Shown here in pieces: positions 40,802-50,455 of a DNA stretch of 64,000 bases. Within the stretch, counting starts at the first letter, position 1. Each line of letters begins with the position of its first letter. Location: contig JBCCDY010000021.1 of assembly GCA_039030555.1 (NCBI GenBank), positions 1 through 64,000 on the forward strand. The letters run 5' to 3'. A program made the position numbers and the translations under genes. The notes below the pieces were generated by a model. That model did not search any database. It had not been told where the DNA came from and worked only from the letters and a program-made list of their open reading frames with translations. The DNA comes from JBCCDY01 sp039030555. GTDB taxonomy: Bacteria > Bacteroidota > Bacteroidia > Cytophagales > Cyclobacteriaceae.

Positions 40802-43023
40802 AATTACTTCTAACGATATTGATTACATTTTCCGGTCTCGTATCGTTTGGGCAGTCACATCCCGATCTTATCCTTACGTCTTCGGGAGTGCGATCTATGA
40901 GGGAAGCTTATGGAAAAACACCTCTTTTTGATAAATCAGTAGATAAAATTAAGGAAGATGTAAAAGCAGAAATACAAAATGGAATAGAGGTTCCGATTCC
41001 TAAAGACCTGGCTGGAGGCTATACTCATGAAAGACATAAGGCCAACTTTTTTACGATGCAAAAGGCAGGCGTACTTTTCCAAATCACACAAGAAGAAAAA
41101 TATGCCATTTACATCAGAGATATGTTGTTGGAATATGCAGCATTGTACCCGAATACAGGGAAGCATCCGGCAGAACGGTCTTATGCTAGGGGAAAGTTTT
41201 TCTGGCAGTGCCTGAACGACGCAAACTGGCTTGTATATACCAGTCAGGCATATGATTGTATTTACGACTGGCTGGATCAGAAAACCATAAAAAAATTGAA
41301 CAAGGAGTTATTCCGGCCCTATGCAGAATATATTTCCGTAGAGAATCCACAATTTTTCAATAGGATCCACAACCACAGTACTTGGGGAAATTCAGCCGTA
41401 GGCATGATAGGACTGGTAATGGGCGATGAGGAATTGGTGAAGTGGGCATTATACGGTTTAGATATTAAGATTACCAAAGATATCGCCACTGATAATGATG
41501 GAGGGGCAATCCAACTCGAAGGACAGAAAGAAGCTGGTTTTTTAGCACAAATTGATAATGCTTTCTCTCCCGATGGTTATTATACCGAAGGGCCGTACTA
41601 CCAGCGCTATGCGATGTACCCCTTCCTTATATTTGCACAGGGTTTGGTAAATAAAAAACCAGAACTAGACATACTGAACTACCGTGAAGGACTCCTGACC
41701 AAAGCTGTTTATGCCTTAATTGACCAGACGAATGCAGCAGGTGAGTTTTTCCCTATTAATGATGCGCAGAAAGGGATGTCCCTGGCATCAAGAGAATTGG
41801 TAAATGCATTGAGTATGGCCTATTATTATGGCGGAAAAGACGCCCAGTTGCTGTCCTTAATTCAAAACCAGGATCGTGTGCCTGTAAATGATTCAGGACT
41901 ATCTGCTGCCATAGATATTTCAGAAGGCAGATCTCAGCCTTACAAATTCAAAAGTGTGGAACTTAGTGATGGGGCCAAAGGTGACGAAGGGGCTATTGGT
42001 ATTTTGCGGAGTAATGACTTGTCGCTGGTCATGAAGTATGCAAAGCATGGAATGGGGCATGGTCATTTCGATCAACTTGGGTTCCTTCTTTATGATGGTG
42101 AAAAAGAAGTTTTTCAAGATTATGGCTCAGCACGCTGGGTAAACATTGAACATAAAGATGGTGGGGGATACTTAAAAGAGAATAAAACCTGGGCTAAACA
42201 AACGATTGCCCACAATACCCTGGTTGTTGACAAAGACTCCCACTTTGATGGAGATGTTGAAGAAGCAGAAAAGTATTCTGGTACGACATACTACTTCTCA
42301 TTGTCTGATGATATCCAAATTGTCAGCGCTAAAGAACTGGGAGCCTACAACGGTATTGAAATGCATCGAACCATGGCCATTTTAGAAATTGATGGGCTGG
42401 AAAAGCCATTGGTAATTGATCTTTTTTCTGTTCAAGCGCCAGAAGAAACCAGATATGATCTACCTCTTTATTATGTTGGCGAATTGATGTCAATAAATCA
42501 AAAAGTCAAAACCAGTACTAACCTTGTACCTATGGGGAAAGAGTCTGGCTACCAGCACCTATGGCTTGAAGGGCAAGCAGAGTTAACAGGGGATGTTTTC
42601 AGAATGACCTGGTTCAACAGTAATACTTTTTATACGATCACTTCAATTATACGACAGGGCGATCTGGCTTTGCTGACTAGAATTGGGGCTAATGATCCCA
42701 GCTTCAACCTCCGAAGAGATCCCGGGCTTATCCATCGTAGAAAAGCAGGAAATACCCTCTTCGCAAGTTTGTATGAAATGCATGGAAGCTATAATGCTTC
42801 AGATGAAATTCCGGTGAATTCATTTACATCTATAGAAAATCTGGAAGTGATTCATGAATCACCACAGTATGCAGCAATTCAATTTGAACTGAAGAGCGGA
42901 GAAAAATATCTTTTTGCCTTTTCACTCCAGGAAAAAGCTGAAAACGGAAAACACCAGATCCAGTCTCAAAATGGAGCACTGGAATGGACCGGACCTTATG
43001 AATTCAAAGAATTAAAAAACTAA
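40798..43023 (+). CDS. PL17 exolytic oligoalginate lyase
   Basis: 741 residues with signal peptide (ILITFSGLVSFGQS). N-terminal alpha/alpha toroid (~25-370) followed by the heparinase II/III-like beta-sandwich (~385-720). PL17 active-site stretches: RIHNHSTWGN (Asn192, His193), DGYYTEGPYYQRYA with the catalytic Tyr, and HGMGHGHFDQLGF with a conserved His. It releases unsaturated monouronate from alginate oligomers in the periplasm. The ATGA overlap with the PL6 gene implies coupled expression. Confidence 0.93.
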   Translation: MKLLLTILITFSGLVSFGQSHPDLILTSSGVRSMREAYGKTPLFDKSVDKIKEDVKAEIQNGIEVPIPKDLAGGYTHERHKANFFTMQKAGVLFQITQEEKYAIYIRDMLLEYAALYPNTGKHPAERSYARGKFFWQCLNDANWLVYTSQAYDCIYDWLDQKTIKKLNKELFRPYAEYISVENPQFFNRIHNHSTWGNSAVGMIGLVMGDEELVKWALYGLDIKITKDIATDNDGGAIQLEGQKEAGFLAQIDNAFSPDGYYTEGPYYQRYAMYPFLIFAQGLVNKKPELDILNYREGLLTKAVYALIDQTNAAGEFFPINDAQKGMSLASRELVNALSMAYYYGGKDAQLLSLIQNQDRVPVNDSGLSAAIDISEGRSQPYKFKSVELSDGAKGDEGAIGILRSNDLSLVMKYAKHGMGHGHFDQLGFLLYDGEKEVFQDYGSARWVNIEHKDGGGYLKENKTWAKQTIAHNTLVVDKDSHFDGDVEEAEKYSGTTYYFSLSDDIQIVSAKELGAYNGIEMHRTMAILEIDGLEKPLVIDLFSVQAPEETRYDLPLYYVGELMSINQKVKTSTNLVPMGKESGYQHLWLEGQAELTGDVFRMTWFNSNTFYTITSIIRQGDLALLTRIGANDPSFNLRRDPGLIHRRKAGNTLFASLYEMHGSYNASDEIPVNSFTSIENLEVIHESPQYAAIQFELKSGEKYLFAFSLQEKAENGKHQIQSQNGALEWTGPYEFKELKN

Positions 43024-43037
43024 AAGACAAAAAAGCT

Positions 43038-43415
43038 ATGAAAAGAAATAGTGATAAATACATCCTTACTGAAACCATAGAATGGGAAGATCTTGGAGGC
43101 GGGGTTTCGAGGAAATTTCTGGGATTTGATAATCAAATCATGATGGTTTTAGTAAAGTTTCAGAAAGGAGCAGTCGGTTCACCACACCAGCATTTCCATA
43201 CTCAGGCCACTTACTGTGCAGAAGGAAGTTTCGAGTTTGAGATTGATGGGGAAAAGCAAACAGTAAAGGCTGGAGATGGAGTTTACATCCAACCTAATCT
43301 GTTGCATAGTGCGGTATGTCTCGAAGAAGGAATTCTAATTGATACGTTTAGCCCGGTTCGAGAAGATTTTTTGGATGGATCAGGAGTTTCCTATTTCGGT
43401 AAAAAGGAAGATTAA
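43038..43415 (+). CDS. kdgF: KdgF-like cupin, unsaturated uronate converting enzyme
   Basis: 125-residue single cupin. Metal ligands are evident as His50, His52, Gln56 and His90 (SPHQHFHTQ ... PNLLH). KdgF proteins catalyse linearisation of 4,5-unsaturated monouronates to DEH, and they typically lie next to alginate or pectin lyases. Here it sits 14 bases after PL17 and before the permease, giving the next chemical step. Confidence 0.9.
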   Translation: MKRNSDKYILTETIEWEDLGGGVSRKFLGFDNQIMMVLVKFQKGAVGSPHQHFHTQATYCAEGSFEFEIDGEKQTVKAGDGVYIQPNLLHSAVCLEEGILIDTFSPVREDFLDGSGVSYFGKKED

Positions 43416-43435
43416 TTCAACAAAAAATCAGACCT

Positions 43436-44698
43436 ATGAAAATAAAAGGACTTAGATGGTGGATTATCGGATTGGTTTGTATTGCCACCATTATTAATTA
43501 TATAGATCGTAGTGCGCTGGCGATTATGTGGCCGGATATATCTAAGGATCTGGGAATGGACAAGAATGAGTATGCTTTGATACTCAATGTCTTCCTTATA
43601 GCCTATGCGGTAGGTCAATCATTGTCCGGGAAAATGTTCGATAAAATAGGAACCAGGGCTGGATTTGTTGTTTCCATTACCATCTGGGGTTTGGCGACAG
43701 CCGTTCATGCATTTGCCAAAGGCGTATTTTCATTTAGTGTTTTCAGGGTGTTTTTAGGATTGGGAGAAGCGGGAAACTGGCCGGGTGCAGTAAAAAGTAA
43801 TGCCGAATGGTTTCCATCAAAAGAGCGTGCTTTTGCCCAGGGAATATTCAATTCAGGAGCTGCTTTAGGATCTATTGTAGCACCACCATTAATTGCTATA
43901 GTTTGGGTGGCTGTAGGATGGAAAATAACGTTTGTTCTACTTGGTCTTCTGGGTTTGCTATGGATTATCCCATGGCTCGTAATTAATAAGACTTTACCAC
44001 AAAAACACCCGTGGATTACGGGAGAAGAAAGAGAACATATTTTATCGGGTATGGAGCAAGATGACGAAAGTGCAGCTAAACCCGGTTTAAGTATGACCAA
44101 TATTCTTGCTCACAGAGAATCGTGGGCAGTATTAATATCCCGCTTTTTTATAGAACCAATATGGTGGCTTTTTGTAGGGTGGATGCCTATTTACCTTGCA
44201 GATGTATATGGATTTAATGTAAAAGAAATTGGCTTTTTTGCATGGGTACCCTATGTGGGGGCAGCAATCGGAAGTCTATCCGGAGGGTATTTTTCGGGAA
44301 GGTTAATGACCAATGGAGCTTCTGTAGACCGTGCCAGAAAAAAAACCATTTTGGTAGGATGCATAATTATGTTTCTCGGCTTGATTGCAACAATACTGGC
44401 AGGAGATACACCAGTCAAATTCGTGGCAATAGTGGCGGTTGTCCTATTTGGTTTTCAGTTCGTCATTTCAAACATTCAGACTATTCCAAGCGACCTGTTT
44501 AGTGGTAAATCTGTGGGGTCATTGGCTGGTTTAGGAGGTACGGTTGGAATATTTTCAGTCATTATCATGAACTTTCTTGTTCCTGTAATTACCGACAATT
44601 ATTCTTATACACCAATCTTCATCATGATTGCCCTATTTGTGCCTCTCTGCTATTTTTCAATTAGTTTTTTTGCTAAGACAATAAAGCCAGTCGGTTAA
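43436..44698 (+). CDS. MFS hexuronate-type permease
   Basis: 420 residues, 12 hydrophobic segments. The start (WWIIGLVCIATIINYIDRSA) and the loop GLGEAGNWPGAVKSNAEWFP are characteristic of the ExuT/anion:cation symporter branch. It probably carries DEH or unsaturated monouronate across the inner membrane. Between KdgF and the SDR in the locus. The exact substrate is inferred. Confidence 0.88.
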   Translation: MKIKGLRWWIIGLVCIATIINYIDRSALAIMWPDISKDLGMDKNEYALILNVFLIAYAVGQSLSGKMFDKIGTRAGFVVSITIWGLATAVHAFAKGVFSFSVFRVFLGLGEAGNWPGAVKSNAEWFPSKERAFAQGIFNSGAALGSIVAPPLIAIVWVAVGWKITFVLLGLLGLLWIIPWLVINKTLPQKHPWITGEEREHILSGMEQDDESAAKPGLSMTNILAHRESWAVLISRFFIEPIWWLFVGWMPIYLADVYGFNVKEIGFFAWVPYVGAAIGSLSGGYFSGRLMTNGASVDRARKKTILVGCIIMFLGLIATILAGDTPVKFVAIVAVVLFGFQFVISNIQTIPSDLFSGKSVGSLAGLGGTVGIFSVIIMNFLVPVITDNYSYTPIFIMIALFVPLCYFSISFFAKTIKPVG

Positions 44699-44738
44699 TT
44701 ATATATAAATAAATAAAAATCAATTAATAAAGTACAAA

Positions 44739-45500
44739 ATGAAATCAGAAGGAAAAATTGCCATAGTTACCGGTGCTACGGGGGGTATTGGTTTTGAGGT
44801 TGCAAAGAGATTAGGAAAAGACGGATATATCGTTGCATTAAATGGTATCGATCATGAAGCAGGGGCTAAAAGAGTAGACGAACTGTCCAAAGAAGGAATT
44901 ACGGCCGAGTATTACGGCTTTGATGTCACTAAGGAAGAAGAGGTAACTTCAAATATTGTTTCAATAGGGGAAAAGTATGGTAGGATAGATACTCTTGTGA
45001 ATAATGCGGGAGGTTTAGGAGGAAGGTCAAGGTTTGAAGAAATGACCACGGAATTCTATAGGTTTGTGATGGCATTAAACCTTGATTCCGTATTTTTTAC
45101 TTCAAGAGCTGCAATTCCTTTCCTTAAGAAGGGGGAACATCCTTCCATAATAAATTATACTTCAAATGCGGGTTGGAATGCCGGAGGGCCAGGTGCCGGA
45201 ATCTATGGTACTTCAAAAGCCGGGGTTCATGCTATTACAAGAGCTATGGCAAAAGATTTAGCAGAGTACGGGATAAGAGTAAATGCAGTATCTCCTGGAA
45301 CTATTGATACTCCGTTTCATGCTCAGATTAAATCTACCAAACCGGAAGTCTTCGCTTCATGGAAGAATAATATTATGCTGGGGAGGTTGGGGCAGCCAGA
45401 AGAAGTAGCTTCTGTAGTTTCTTTCCTGGCAGGTAAAGATGCGTCGTTCATTACTGCTGAAACGGTACAGATTGGTGGTGGTCAGGCCTTGGGTATATAA
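44739..45500 (+). CDS. SDR oxidoreductase, probable DEH reductase
   Basis: 253 residues. Cofactor loop TGATGGIG (11-18), NNAGG (88-92), catalytic Ser142, Tyr156 and Lys160 in YGTSKAG. By context it reduces 4-deoxy-L-erythro-5-hexoseulose uronate (DEH) to 2-keto-3-deoxygluconate, the step between KdgF and KDG kinase. FabG-like acyl reduction is the alternative suggested by fold alone. NADH or NADPH preference cannot be read. Confidence 0.85.
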   Translation: MKSEGKIAIVTGATGGIGFEVAKRLGKDGYIVALNGIDHEAGAKRVDELSKEGITAEYYGFDVTKEEEVTSNIVSIGEKYGRIDTLVNNAGGLGGRSRFEEMTTEFYRFVMALNLDSVFFTSRAAIPFLKKGEHPSIINYTSNAGWNAGGPGAGIYGTSKAGVHAITRAMAKDLAEYGIRVNAVSPGTIDTPFHAQIKSTKPEVFASWKNNIMLGRLGQPEEVASVVSFLAGKDASFITAETVQIGGGQALGI

Positions 45501-45572
45501 GGCATATATGTTTCAGACAGATATATATGAATAAGAAATATTAGTAGTGGTTATCCATCAATTAGCTAAATA

Positions 45573-46598
45573 ATGAAGTTAACCGTATTAATATTTCTTA
45601 TTTCGTTTTCATTTAGGTTTTGCGTTTTAGCGCAAGATACCGTGTATTTAGACGAGAAGTTTAAGGAGACAGTAAAGACTGCGGCAAGCTATTATCGCGT
45701 ATATGACAATCATCCTTACTTTGAGGAGTATCTATGGGTTAAAACTTACTACATCAGCGATAGTATTCAATCAACTGCTACCTGTAAAACAAAAGACTGT
45801 CTAACAAAAGAGTTTCATGCAGAATGGTATTTTGAAAATGGGAACAAAAAGAGAGAATGTGATTACGTAAATGAAAAGATAGATGGTCTATGGACTGAAT
45901 GGTATGAAAATGGAAATCTAAAAGAACAAGCAGAGTATATTTCAGGATCCAGAATAGGTATGTGGAAAAGATGGTATGAAGATGGTAAACCTAAATTAGA
46001 AGGGACAAACCTGGCGGATAAAACGTTACCTTCTCACCGAAGATATACGGTCATTAGCCATTGGGATACTATGGGTAAAAAATTGGTAACGAACGGTGAT
46101 GGGTTGGCCAGGTATTACCATAAAAATCTAGATACGCTAGTTGTTTCTTCTGAAGGAAGCTATAAAAATGGATACAAAACAGGAGAATGGCGTGGCTATA
46201 GCAAGCTAGGCAAATTAAAGTATAAGGAAACATATATAGGCTACGAAGTCTACGGTAAGAGTTGGGATGAATTTGGAAATGAGTACTCATATACAAAAGG
46301 TGAAATTAAACCCTCATTCAAAGGAGGTTCCAAGAGATTATACGATATAATAAGTCGAAACCTTAAGTATCCTAAGGAAGCAAAAAAAGCGAAGGTTGAA
46401 GGTAAAGTCTTTATTTCATTTGTGGTGGATGAATTAGGGAAAGTAACCGATGCAAAAGCACTGAACGATATTGGATATGGATGTGCTATGGAAGCTGTAA
46501 GCTTATTGAGAAAACTGCCAGATTGGAATCCCGGAAACCAACGTGGTCAACCTAAAAAGATGAGGATGGTGCTTCCTGTAACATTCAGGCTTGATTGA
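45573..46598 (+). CDS. MORN/YwqK-repeat protein with TonB C-terminal domain, secreted
   Basis: 341 residues with signal peptide (LIFLISFSFRFCVLAQ). Three or more YwqK/MORN-type repeats lie at ~80-155 (EWYFENGNKK, TEWYENGNLKEQ, KRWYEDGKPK) with one more near 195-240. A TonB_C domain covers ~255-341 (KYPKEAKKAKVEGKVFISFV). The combination occurs in Bacteroidota envelope proteins of unknown role. It lies between the SDR and the second PL6-like gene without overlap and may be a passenger. Nothing links it to alginate chemistry. Confidence 0.7.
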   Translation: MKLTVLIFLISFSFRFCVLAQDTVYLDEKFKETVKTAASYYRVYDNHPYFEEYLWVKTYYISDSIQSTATCKTKDCLTKEFHAEWYFENGNKKRECDYVNEKIDGLWTEWYENGNLKEQAEYISGSRIGMWKRWYEDGKPKLEGTNLADKTLPSHRRYTVISHWDTMGKKLVTNGDGLARYYHKNLDTLVVSSEGSYKNGYKTGEWRGYSKLGKLKYKETYIGYEVYGKSWDEFGNEYSYTKGEIKPSFKGGSKRLYDIISRNLKYPKEAKKAKVEGKVFISFVVDELGKVTDAKALNDIGYGCAMEAVSLLRKLPDWNPGNQRGQPKKMRMVLPVTFRLD

Positions 46599-46646
46599 GT
46601 TAGTTCATTCAAATTCGTTACCAGTTAACCAACAATTAAAAATCTT

Positions 46647-48551
46647 ATGAGAAAGTCTACTACTTTTTGCTTTCTGTTTTTTTGGCAGTTTACAATTTTA
46701 GCACAAACAATATTTAACGTCTCTTCTCAATCGCAATTCGATAGTGCATTGGATCAGGCTAATGAAGGGGATTCTATTGTATGGGATTCAGGCACATACC
46801 CGGATATTTTCATGGATATTGATGAGGATGGAGTAGTTATTACAGCTGAAGTGAATGGAGGAGTTGTTTTCAACGGAGCATCAAGAGTAGTAATTCGTGG
46901 TGATCAAATTACCCTAAGTGGGTTTCAATTCATTGGTGGAGATATCGGTACAAACGATGTTATTGAAATACGTGGAAGTGATATTCTTATCACACAAATA
47001 AACATTAATGAGTACACGTGTTATAAGTACTTAATTGTTGATGAAGAGTCGAGGTTCACTACCATTAGCTTTAGCAATTTTGAAAACAGGTTAAACCTTG
47101 ATGACCAAAACATACTTTCCATATTAATAGGGGAGCAGCCTGGATTTCATAAAGTGCAATATTGTTCTTTCAAAAATTTTGATGGTGAAGGCAATGATTT
47201 CGGTATAGAACCTATTAGAATTGGTTTAAGCACACAGGGTAATTTGAATGGTCGGAATGTAGTGGAATTCTGCTATTTTTCAAACTGCGATGGGGATGGG
47301 GAGCTCATCTCCTATAAAGGGGCACAAAATATTATAAGGTACAATACTTTTATTGATAATTCTGTAGCAGAATTGGTATTAAGAAATGGAGATCAAGCCG
47401 TTGTCTATGGAAACTTTTTCATAAACAATATGGGGGGTATAAGAGTGCGTGAAGGGCAAAATCATTTCATATACAATAACTATTTCCAGGATTTAGATAG
47501 AAGGGCAATTTTTCTTCAGAATGATCCGGTAGACCCATTGGACAATATTCATATATACTTCAATACGATTATTAATTCTGGCGAAATAAGGCTTGGAGGG
47601 AGTGGAGATAGTCCTCCATCGAATGTGTATTTCGCTAATAATATTTTCTCTAATCCTACTGATGATTTGTTTGAAGACCCAACTGGAAATGAAATGTGGT
47701 TAGGTAATATTTCCAGTGGTTCTTTAGGGATCAGTCGTCCTAATACGGGATTAGAAGATATAGACCCGCAGTTAGTTCAAAATGAGTTAGGGTATTTTCA
47801 GCTCGAGGAGACCAGTCCTGCAATTAATGCCGGAGTATCAGGATATCCAGACATATTGGAATTTGAAGGCGTTGAATTTGACTCTGAGCTATTACTGGAT
47901 TTATTGATGCAAAGTAGACCCGAACCGGATGTTGATAAAGATGTAGGTGCGGTGGAGTTTTCTACTGAAATCGTCCAGCCTCATGCGACAGAGCAAAACA
48001 CAGGGCCATCTTACCTTTCAACCCTTCAATTTGTTTCCATAAATACTTCTGCAACCGAAGGTGGCAGTGTTTTATTAGAACCGGAACAGCAGGAATATGC
48101 TTTAGGGTCTATCATAAACGCTACTGCTATACCTAATGAGTTATTTGTCTTTGCAGGATGGCAGGGTGATTTGGAAGGAACAGAAAATCCACAACGTTTT
48201 GAGGTTATGGAAAACATGGAGATTCGTGCTATTTTTGAGCCCAGCATAATATTGAGTTCTAATAACGAATTCGAGAATCAAAATGAGATTAGTGTTTATC
48301 CAAACCCTTCATCGGAAAGGCTATCGATAAAAGTAAATAGCCCTTTTATCACCGGTTTAAAATTTGAGGTTTTCTCCATCGAGGGAAGAAAAACGTCAAT
48401 TCATTCTGAATTTGTTTCTGTTCAGGACGCTTTGAACTCAGGTATTGATATATCCACTTTATTACCAGGTATTTATTTTGTGAAAATGGAATTTTACTCC
48501 ACTGATAGAAGTGTTCAAAGATCTCAATTAATGAGGTTTGTAAAGAATTAG
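46647..48551 (+). CDS. PL6-like lyase exported by the type IX system
   Basis: 634 residues: Sec signal (FWQFTILAQ), a beta-helix (~22-420), a divergent bacterial repeat with FAGWQGDLEG (~450-530), and a T9SS type A sorting domain (~545-634: VYPNPSSERLSI, then LLPGIYFVKM). PL6 positions are kept in part: GIEPIRIG (186-193), Lys224 in ISYKGA and Arg246, but the following conserved His is Asn247 (LRNGDQ instead of RHG). It is secreted or attached to the cell surface. Activity may be altered. Confidence 0.82.
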   Translation: MRKSTTFCFLFFWQFTILAQTIFNVSSQSQFDSALDQANEGDSIVWDSGTYPDIFMDIDEDGVVITAEVNGGVVFNGASRVVIRGDQITLSGFQFIGGDIGTNDVIEIRGSDILITQININEYTCYKYLIVDEESRFTTISFSNFENRLNLDDQNILSILIGEQPGFHKVQYCSFKNFDGEGNDFGIEPIRIGLSTQGNLNGRNVVEFCYFSNCDGDGELISYKGAQNIIRYNTFIDNSVAELVLRNGDQAVVYGNFFINNMGGIRVREGQNHFIYNNYFQDLDRRAIFLQNDPVDPLDNIHIYFNTIINSGEIRLGGSGDSPPSNVYFANNIFSNPTDDLFEDPTGNEMWLGNISSGSLGISRPNTGLEDIDPQLVQNELGYFQLEETSPAINAGVSGYPDILEFEGVEFDSELLLDLLMQSRPEPDVDKDVGAVEFSTEIVQPHATEQNTGPSYLSTLQFVSINTSATEGGSVLLEPEQQEYALGSIINATAIPNELFVFAGWQGDLEGTENPQRFEVMENMEIRAIFEPSIILSSNNEFENQNEISVYPNPSSERLSIKVNSPFITGLKFEVFSIEGRKTSIHSEFVSVQDALNSGIDISTLLPGIYFVKMEFYSTDRSVQRSQLMRFVKN

Positions 48552-48615
48552 GTGAGTACCCTCATAGAATTCCATGCTTTTTTTCTTAGTGGTTTGATCT
48601 ATATCTTGGCCTATT

Positions 48616-49278
48616 ATGACCAAAGTAGGCCCATTAGACACCGCAGTATCCTTAGAATCATATGAATGTACCATTGCCGTAGAGTGCTGTGTCTTTGGTT
48701 TTCAGGAAAACACATTAAAAATACTCTTGGTAAAGAGGTCGATTGAACCCTTTTCGGATTACTGGGTCCTACCAGGTGGAGCAATGAATGAGGGGGAAAC
48801 GTTATCAGAATCAGTTCAAAAAGTCTTACTTAATTTAACAGGCATAAGTAAAATATCCCTGGAGCAGGTCGCAAGCTACAGTTCGGTAAAAAGACATCCT
48901 ATCAAGAGAGTTGTGTCTGTTTCTTTTTATGCGCTTGTAAAACCTGAGAATTATCCGGTTATCCCCAAAAATTATATATCGGATATAAAATGGTATGAAT
49001 TGAATAAGCTGCCAAAGTTGGGCTTTGATCATGATCAGCTGCTTAGTGATGCATTAAAAAAGTTGAGGGATAATCTTAGGCAAAATCTGGTATTTGGAGA
49101 ATTGCTTCCGGATCTTTTTACGCTTACAGAGGTCCAGCATCTTTATGAAAGTATACTGGATGAAAAGTTTGATCGAAGGAACTTCAGAAAAAAAATACTT
49201 CAAATGGACCTGTTAGAGCCTACTAATGAAAAAAAGGCAGGTGTGAAAGGAGGTCCGGTGTTGTTCAAAAGAAAATGA
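48616..49278 (+). CDS. Nudix-fold transcription regulator (NrtR-like), catalytically inactive
   Basis: 220 residues: Nudix domain (~18-150) and a winged-helix C-terminus (~155-220: PDLFTLTEVQHLYESIL, FRKKILQMDLL). In the Nudix box only G55 and E61 remain; positions that should be R69, E70, E73 and E74 are K, V, N and L (VQKVLLNLTGI), so hydrolysis is not expected. Such proteins act as sugar-responsive regulators in Bacteroidota. It lies beside kdgK and probably binds the 27-bp palindrome at 49311-49337. The ligand is unknown; KDG or KDPG is plausible. Confidence 0.85.
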   Translation: MTKVGPLDTAVSLESYECTIAVECCVFGFQENTLKILLVKRSIEPFSDYWVLPGGAMNEGETLSESVQKVLLNLTGISKISLEQVASYSSVKRHPIKRVVSVSFYALVKPENYPVIPKNYISDIKWYELNKLPKLGFDHDQLLSDALKKLRDNLRQNLVFGELLPDLFTLTEVQHLYESILDEKFDRRNFRKKILQMDLLEPTNEKKAGVKGGPVLFKRK

Positions 49279-49310
49279 GTTAATAGTGGCAAATTTATTT
49301 GCTAAAATGC

Positions 49311-49337
49311 CTTTCTGTGTATAAATTACATAGAAAG
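49311..49337 (+). promoter_or_regulatory. Palindrome upstream of the KDG kinase genes
   Basis: CTTTCTGTGTA and TACATAGAAAG with a TAAAT spacer: 11-bp arms, one mismatch. A TTG (49299-49301) followed after 20 bases by TAAATTAC would put the promoter -7 box inside the palindrome. A smaller palindrome GCAAATTTATTTGC lies at 49289-49302. Candidate operator for the Nudix-type regulator. Confidence 0.55.
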
Positions 49338-49365
49338 AAAACAATCATTTTCAAACAACCCAAAA

Positions 49366-50409
49366 ATGAATAAAAGAGTAGTAACCTTCGGGGAAATCAT
49401 GCTGAGGTTGGCGCCACAGGGGTTTCTTAGATTTTCACAGGCAAATAACTTCGATGTGGTATATGGCGGCGGAGAGTCTAACGTAGCGGTCTCACTGGCT
49501 AACTATGGAGTACCAGTCGATTTTGTAACAAGATTACCTAAAAATGATATAGGTGAATGTGCATTAATGGAAATGAGAAAAAGGGGAGTAAACACCGATC
49601 ACATCATTTTTGGAGGAGATAGATTAGGGATTTATTTCCTTGAAACAGGAGCTGTAAGTAGGGGAAGCAAGGTGGTATATGACAGGGCTCACTCTGCCAT
49701 GTCGGAGATTAGTGCAGGAATGATTGACTGGGAAAAGGTTTTCGAAGGTGTCTCCTGGTTTCATTGGACGGGTATAACACCTGCTATTTCTCATGGCGCA
49801 GCAGATGCGTGCCTGGAAGCCGTAAAGATCGCTTCTAAAAAAGGTATAACGATATCTACAGATTTGAATTATAGGGCAAAGCTTTGGAAATATGGGGGTG
49901 ACCGGGAAGCTATCATGACGGAACTGACTTCTTATTGTGATATAATTTTAGGTAATGAAGAAGATGCTGAGATGCACTTTGGAATAAAACCAGCAGGTAT
50001 TAGCGTGCAGACGGAGGGACATAATGTAAAAGCCGAAGCATTTTTATCTGTTTGTAAGCAGATGATGGCAAAGTTTCCAAAAGCAAGGAAAGTGATAACA
50101 ACACTTAGGGGTTCAATATCAGCTTCGCACAATACCTGGGCCGGAGTACTATATGATGGGAAACAGATGTATGAGAGTGTTCAATATCAAATAACGGATA
50201 TAGTCGATCGTGTAGGCGGAGGAGATTCCTTTATGGGAGGGCTTATTTACGGGCTTCTGAAGTACCCGGAAGATGACCAGAATGCACTAAATTTCGCAGT
50301 GGCAGCCTCATGTCTCAAACATACGATTAAGGGTGATGCCAATTTAGTTACTGTTGCAGAAGTAGAAAAATTAATGGGCGGCGACGCATCCGGAAGAGTA
50401 GCCAGATAA
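49366..50409 (+). CDS. kdgK: 2-keto-3-deoxygluconate kinase
   Basis: 347 residues, PfkB family. Starts MNKRVVTFGEIMLRLAP. Substrate loop VVYGGGESNVAVSLA (31-45), the metal-binding NEED stretch at 197-200, TTLRGSISASHN (245-256), and catalytic Asp287 in DRVGGGDSF. It phosphorylates KDG to KDPG. First gene of a kinase-kinase-aldolase set; the next kinase starts 46 bases downstream. Confidence 0.92.
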   Translation: MNKRVVTFGEIMLRLAPQGFLRFSQANNFDVVYGGGESNVAVSLANYGVPVDFVTRLPKNDIGECALMEMRKRGVNTDHIIFGGDRLGIYFLETGAVSRGSKVVYDRAHSAMSEISAGMIDWEKVFEGVSWFHWTGITPAISHGAADACLEAVKIASKKGITISTDLNYRAKLWKYGGDREAIMTELTSYCDIILGNEEDAEMHFGIKPAGISVQTEGHNVKAEAFLSVCKQMMAKFPKARKVITTLRGSISASHNTWAGVLYDGKQMYESVQYQITDIVDRVGGGDSFMGGLIYGLLKYPEDDQNALNFAVAASCLKHTIKGDANLVTVAEVEKLMGGDASGRVAR

Positions 50410-50455
50410 TTGAAATAGAGTGTGAGCAGTATGTGCCACAAGTAGATAGAGTAAA

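Noticed and set aside
46628..46645. TACCAGTTAACCAAC upstream of the second PL6-like gene considered as a GntR operator
   Set aside because: It matches TTGGTTGACCAA at only about 9 of 12 positions and has no promoter overlap like the two strong sites.
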